DNA from: Prorocentrum cordatum
Taxonomy: Eukaryota; Sar; Dinophyceae; Prorocentrales; Prorocentraceae
Length of the DNA: 20,000 nt
Direction: 5' to 3'
Assembly (NCBI GenBank): GCA_963575745.1
Contig: CAUYUJ010012658.1
Coordinates: 275,001 to 295,000 of the forward strand
Positions 16,780 to 20,000 of the stretch are shown one piece after another (the stretch's first letter is position 1; the number at the start of each line of letters is the position of its first letter). The translations under genes and the position numbers were made by a program. The notes below the pieces were generated by a model. It did no database searches and was not told where the DNA came from. It saw nothing but the letters and a program-made list of their open reading frames with translations.

Positions 16780-16783
16780 TGCC
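16780..16783. repeat. Candidate target-site duplication, right copy
   Basis: TGCC directly follows the outer end of the 5' LTR and pairs with the copy left of the 3' LTR. Together they bracket the whole element, as expected for integrase-mediated insertion. Confidence 0.55.
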
Positions 16784-17985
16784 AACCTCGATTATTCCTG
16801 GTGGCAGCCAGCACGGCCGGGCCAGCGTCCCTTCATCATCGTGACTGCTGGTACAAGTGCTTCTGTTCGCTTCTCAAACACACGGCCTGGCTGGACACAG
16901 CTGCGACGAGCAATCTGCTGGGAGTCGCGACAACATCTACACTTCTCCTCCTCCTCTTCTTACCCCTGGTCTCTCCCCCCCTCCACCTGATCACCACCAT
17001 GTTTTGACGATGGACAAACATTGGCTTGCTTGGGACAAGGGGTACTGGTAGCAACCATCACATAAAAGAAACTGTTCGGAATGCAGCGCTCGATAAAAAC
17101 AAGGTCGGGCCCTGGTACTGCAGCATCGTGCGTCGGCGAGCACCAAGATATGCAAGACAGTTGGGATCAGCAGAAATTCAAAAGTGTGCTGCAGCGCCTA
17201 TGTGTGGTGAGGATGACTCCCCCCGTCATGTGTACCCCTTCGGTCTCCTAGTCCCCATCACCCCGACAGTCCCAAAGATCATGCGTGGCCCTTAGCGAAG
17301 GCCTAGTTACAGTGCGCAGGGTCGAAGTTCGTATGCCCTGAGCTCGATTCGGGCCAATGTACCGATGCTCGTCGAGCTGGATTGAAACGGTGCCTAGGCC
17401 GAAGGTCTTGGCGGTCAACACTCTCGCAGCGGTCGCCTTCGCTAGCGGGTCGGTCCCAGCTTGTTCCTGTCACACCTTTGCGCACGTGTGTCCGTTGTGA
17501 TGGCAGCAGTGCCCGGGCAGACGTTGGCCCACGTCACATTGGATGCTCTGGTTATGTCATGCCTTTTTGGGCCTGCGACTTTGTTTTGGGGGAGGGAACG
17601 CGCGAGACCACCCAACTTGGCACGAATCGGCCTTTACCGATGTGCGAACCAAAAGGCAACCACGAGAATCGGGAACCCCACTCGCGCCGACCTGCAAGAA
17701 TTAAGCCAACTCGTGCAATGAGCGGTTGCCTGAACAAGGACGCGAACGTGCGGCAATTTTGAGCCTGCGGCCTGCGACATGCTGCTGTTGGCTTCTGCTG
17801 CTGCCCATCCTCCGAGCGCCAAGGACGACCGCATCAACACAAAGTAAGTGTCCGGCGGGTTATCAGACGGTTGTTTTTCAATGGGGCACTTCCCGCAGTG
17901 AGCATAAATTCGTGTAGGGGCCTGTGAAGAGGGAACTTGGAGGGAGGCTTGAGTGCATCATCGTTGATGCGTCTTGGGGGTTACA
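16784..17985. other. No gene recognised right of the element
   Basis: Mixed-composition sequence without simple repeats. The longest frame, plus strand 17382-17762, has no recognisable domain and no supporting signal, so it is not called. No RNA gene was recognised. Confidence 0.5.
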
Positions 17986-17989
17986 CTGC

Positions 17990-18190
17990 GCGCTCCTCCT
18001 CGCTCTTCATCTCTCATCCCGATCGCTTCTCCTGGCCTTCCTCCTCCTCGTTCTTCTCCTCTCTACTCCGCGCTCTTCATCTTCCCTCCGCGCTCTTTAT
18101 CCCCCCTCCTCATCCCTCCTTGCCATCATCCCTTATCCTGTTCCTGCTCTCTCATCCTCGTTCTCCTCCCTCTCCCCTCCCCCCAGGCCA
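17990..18190. repeat. Pyrimidine-rich tract with GCGCTCTTCATC motif
   Basis: CTC/CCT-rich sequence with near-copies of CGCTC[CT]T[CT]ATC at about 18000, 18070 and 18090. It is followed, after about 100 bp of GC-rich DNA, by a purine tract with roughly complementary composition. Confidence 0.75.
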
Positions 18191-18289
18191 CCCCCGGCCC
18201 CGTCCTGCGCGCGCGCACGAACTCGGCCAGGCTCCCGGGGGGCCGCCGGCACTCCGGCGGCACCTCCTTGAAGACCTGGAGGATCCTGC

Positions 18290-18480
18290 ATAGAGGGCCA
18301 GAGGAGGGCCAGGAGGAGGGACGAGGAGGGACGGGGAAGGAAGGGACGAGGAGAAGGGACGAGGACGAGGAGGGACGAGGAGAGATGAGGGGAGGGACGA
18401 GGGGAGGGATGAGGGGAGGGACGAGGAGGGACGAGGGGGGTAGAGGGGAAGAAGGCAAGGAGTGAGGAGAGAGGAGGACA
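18290..18480. repeat. Purine-rich GAGGGACGAG minisatellite
   Basis: Tandem imperfect units of GGGACGAGGA and GGGAGGGATGAG type. The tract is the compositional opposite of the pyrimidine tract at 17990-18190, so the two could pair as an imperfect long hairpin. Confidence 0.85.
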
Positions 18481-18639
18481 AGGTGAGCGTGCGCGCCACG
18501 TACGAAATCCTATCTCTCCCACCCGTCCCTGTCCGTTGCGCTGATGTGTTTTGACTGTCCGCCGACGAATGTCTCAGCGGACTTGGGTCCGCACAGTGAC
18601 TCCATCGCGTGATGCACAATCGGAGAGGGGAATTTGCCA

Positions 18640-18835
18640 ACACCGAGGGAGGAGGTGGCGGAGGAGCACGCGGAGGCGCAGGAGGACGAGGAATGTGAGG
18701 ACGGCTGGTGCTGAGGAGGCCGAGGAGGAGCAGCAGCAGGAGCAGGAGCAGGATGAGCAGGAGGAGGAGGAGGAGGAGGAAGTGGAGGAGGAGGAGGAGG
18801 AGGGGGAGGGATGGGGGGAGGAATAGGGGGGCGAC
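18640..18835. repeat. GAG/AGG purine-rich array
   Basis: GGAGGA units, densest at about 18756-18812. The frames give poly-Glu/Arg on plus and poly-Ser/Leu/Pro on minus, as composition demands. Confidence 0.88.
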
Positions 18836-18866
18836 AACGACGAGGAAGGAATCGGACATCCGGCAA

Positions 18867-18908
18867 TGTGGCCCGCGCCGGGGCGGGAGCACCTCGGCGC
18901 GGGCCACA
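18867..18908. repeat. 14-bp inverted repeat (hairpin)
   Basis: TGTGGCCCGCGCCG at 18867-18880 pairs perfectly with CGGCGCGGGCCACA at 18895-18908 around a 14-base loop. It lies at the left edge of an AT-rich island. No U-run follows in either direction, so it is not a bacterial-type terminator. Its role is unknown. Confidence 0.85.
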
Positions 18909-19106
18909 CTCGGCGAAATGCTTAAGAAATCATGGGTTAAGAAATTCATACTCAGAACTTGAATAAAAACCCAACATTTCCATTAAAAACTTAAGACTTA
19001 CATTGAAACGTTAAGAATAATCGAGACTCTGGCCGAAAACTAAAGTTTTCGTAAGCCTCGCCTAAGGTGTACACTCGGGCCACTGTCGGGAGCGCCTCGG
19101 CGCGGG
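18885..19106. repeat. AT-rich island between 19-bp direct repeats
   Basis: GGGAGC[AG]CCTCGGCGCGGG occurs at 18885-18903 and 19088-19106 with one mismatch. Between them lies a distinctly AT-rich segment (about 18915-19055) with four copies of [CG]TTAAGA (18921, 18936, 18990, 19010) and a near-perfect palindrome CGAAAACTAAAGTTTTCG at 19034-19051. Confidence 0.75.
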
Positions 19107-19558
19107 CAGGCACGGGAGCAGAGCGCCGACTCTGGAACGGGGCCAGCGCTGCGGCGGGAGAACATTTCGAGCTCTGAGACGCCGGAAACGTCCCGGTGGA
19201 GGGAGCGATCCAGAACATCAGTGTTCGAGACCCTGCGCCCAGAAGCAAGACGAGGGAGAAGCGGGGCCCCGCTCAGACAGGATCTGGGGCGAGAGGGGAG
19301 TACTACGTATCTTGAGCACATGCCGGTGATGGAGAGGAGGAAAAGGAGCAAGAGGACGCTTGCCTTGTTCTCACAATAGTCTGCGCTAGCATCGCCTGAA
19401 GTTGTGCTTTAAGATCTAAGTCGGATCGCTGATCTAGATTTCCTCGCTACAGGCAACGCCACAAGCTTAGTTCTTGAACTTTGCCTACCGTCAAGCAGGA
19501 CGTAGAACAATCGTCCCCAGACGATGTCGAGGGACAGACACTTCTTTTGAATTGTCCT
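19107..19558. other. No gene recognised
   Basis: GC-rich at first, then more balanced. Open frames on both strands lack recognisable domains. Confidence 0.45.
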
Positions 19559-19824
19559 CCTGTAGAGGGACAGGCCCGACCTGACCATGGCCGCAGAGCG
19601 CCGCCGAGTGCCAGACCGCCGCGCGTGGGCTGTATCTCTTCCAAGCTGCAGGCCGGCGTTGCGTCGGGCGTGTCCCCCTACAGGCCGATGTTGGTCGAAA
19701 AAACATAGAAAGTCAAAACATATTCCCAACAAACGTTCAGAAATGTTGAAAAAGCAAAATTCGTGCCCTGGCTATGTTTTGAGTATTTTGGAAGATTCCC
19801 CCTGTAGAGACACAGGCCCGACTT
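19559..19824. repeat. Three-copy short repeat, middle copy inverted
   Basis: CCTGTAGAGGGACAGGCCCG at 19559-19578 and CCTGTAGAGACACAGGCCCG at 19801-19820 are plus-strand copies, both continuing ACYT. A third copy lies on the minus strand at 19661-19684 (CCTGTAGGGGGACACGCCCG). The two plus copies each form a 5-bp stem CCTGT/ACAGG with a 6-base loop. ATGTTTTGA-like sequence lies upstream of the third and of the inverted copy. Confidence 0.75.
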
Positions 19825-20000
19825 AAGGCCAGCGCGAGGAGCCCCTCACGACGACGGGGATCTGCTCCAGCACCATGGGCAGCCTCACGCGCGCAGCCAA
19901 GCGGCAGACGAACTTCCGAAGCTGGACAAGCCCGTTCCACTACTCGCAAAAAGTAACTGCTTGCAAAAGGCCTGGATTCGCCGCGGGCGATTTCCGATCA

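Noticed and set aside
17382-17762. 126-residue plus frame
   Set aside because: No recognisable domain, no composition shift from its surroundings and overlapping alternative frames.
18152-18949. 265-residue minus frame rich in Leu
   Set aside because: It spans the purine arrays, and its poly-Leu/Pro/Ser content is explained by GAG/AGG repeats.

Overview
The window looks like nuclear DNA of a dinoflagellate. The reasons are a Ty1/copia-type retrotransposon whose proteins have features I associate with dinoflagellate copia elements (a DPG protease motif, a methyltransferase-like block and a Cys/His block before the integrase, an HVDD reverse transcriptase), set in GC-rich DNA full of microsatellites and long homopolymer runs. 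This assignment comes from family knowledge and not from a marker gene. No spliced-leader gene, rRNA, tRNA or recognisable host protein gene was found.

The only convincing genes belong to one nearly intact LTR retrotransposon on the minus strand, 6392-16779 (10,388 bp). Its two LTRs are 184 bp each and differ at one base, so the insertion is recent. It is flanked by a 4-bp direct repeat, TGCC. Reading along the minus strand, the order is: 5' LTR (16596-16779) with a TATA-like box, a primer-binding site directly abutting the LTR and matching initiator tRNA-Met, a hairpin, gag-protease, a single in-frame UGA followed by CGG, a very long pol, a 272-bp 3' untranslated segment, and the 3' LTR (6392-6575). 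Gag supplies the particle, the zinc knuckle and an aspartic protease. Pol holds, in order, a degenerate methyltransferase-like domain, a second one that keeps cytosine-C5-methyltransferase-like motifs, a tandem pair of CCHC modules, integrase, an integrase C-terminal barrel, reverse transcriptase and RNase H. The in-frame UGA-CGG suggests that pol is made by stop-codon readthrough, although a simple nonsense mutation cannot be excluded.

Left of the element (1-6391) is mostly low-complexity DNA: a GAT array, a 670-bp GTC array, pyrimidine-rich tracts, a T/G tract running into C homopolymers, and a striking inverted arrangement in which units carrying the palindrome GGTTCGAACC flank a CACTGTCCC minisatellite (3255-3905). 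Two CT-rich blocks near 4.05 and 4.57 kb carry a duplicated segment.

Right of the element (16784-20000) no gene is recognised. It holds a pyrimidine tract followed by purine tracts, a strong 14-bp hairpin, an AT-rich island bounded by 19-bp direct repeats, and a three-copy short repeat near the right edge with one copy inverted.
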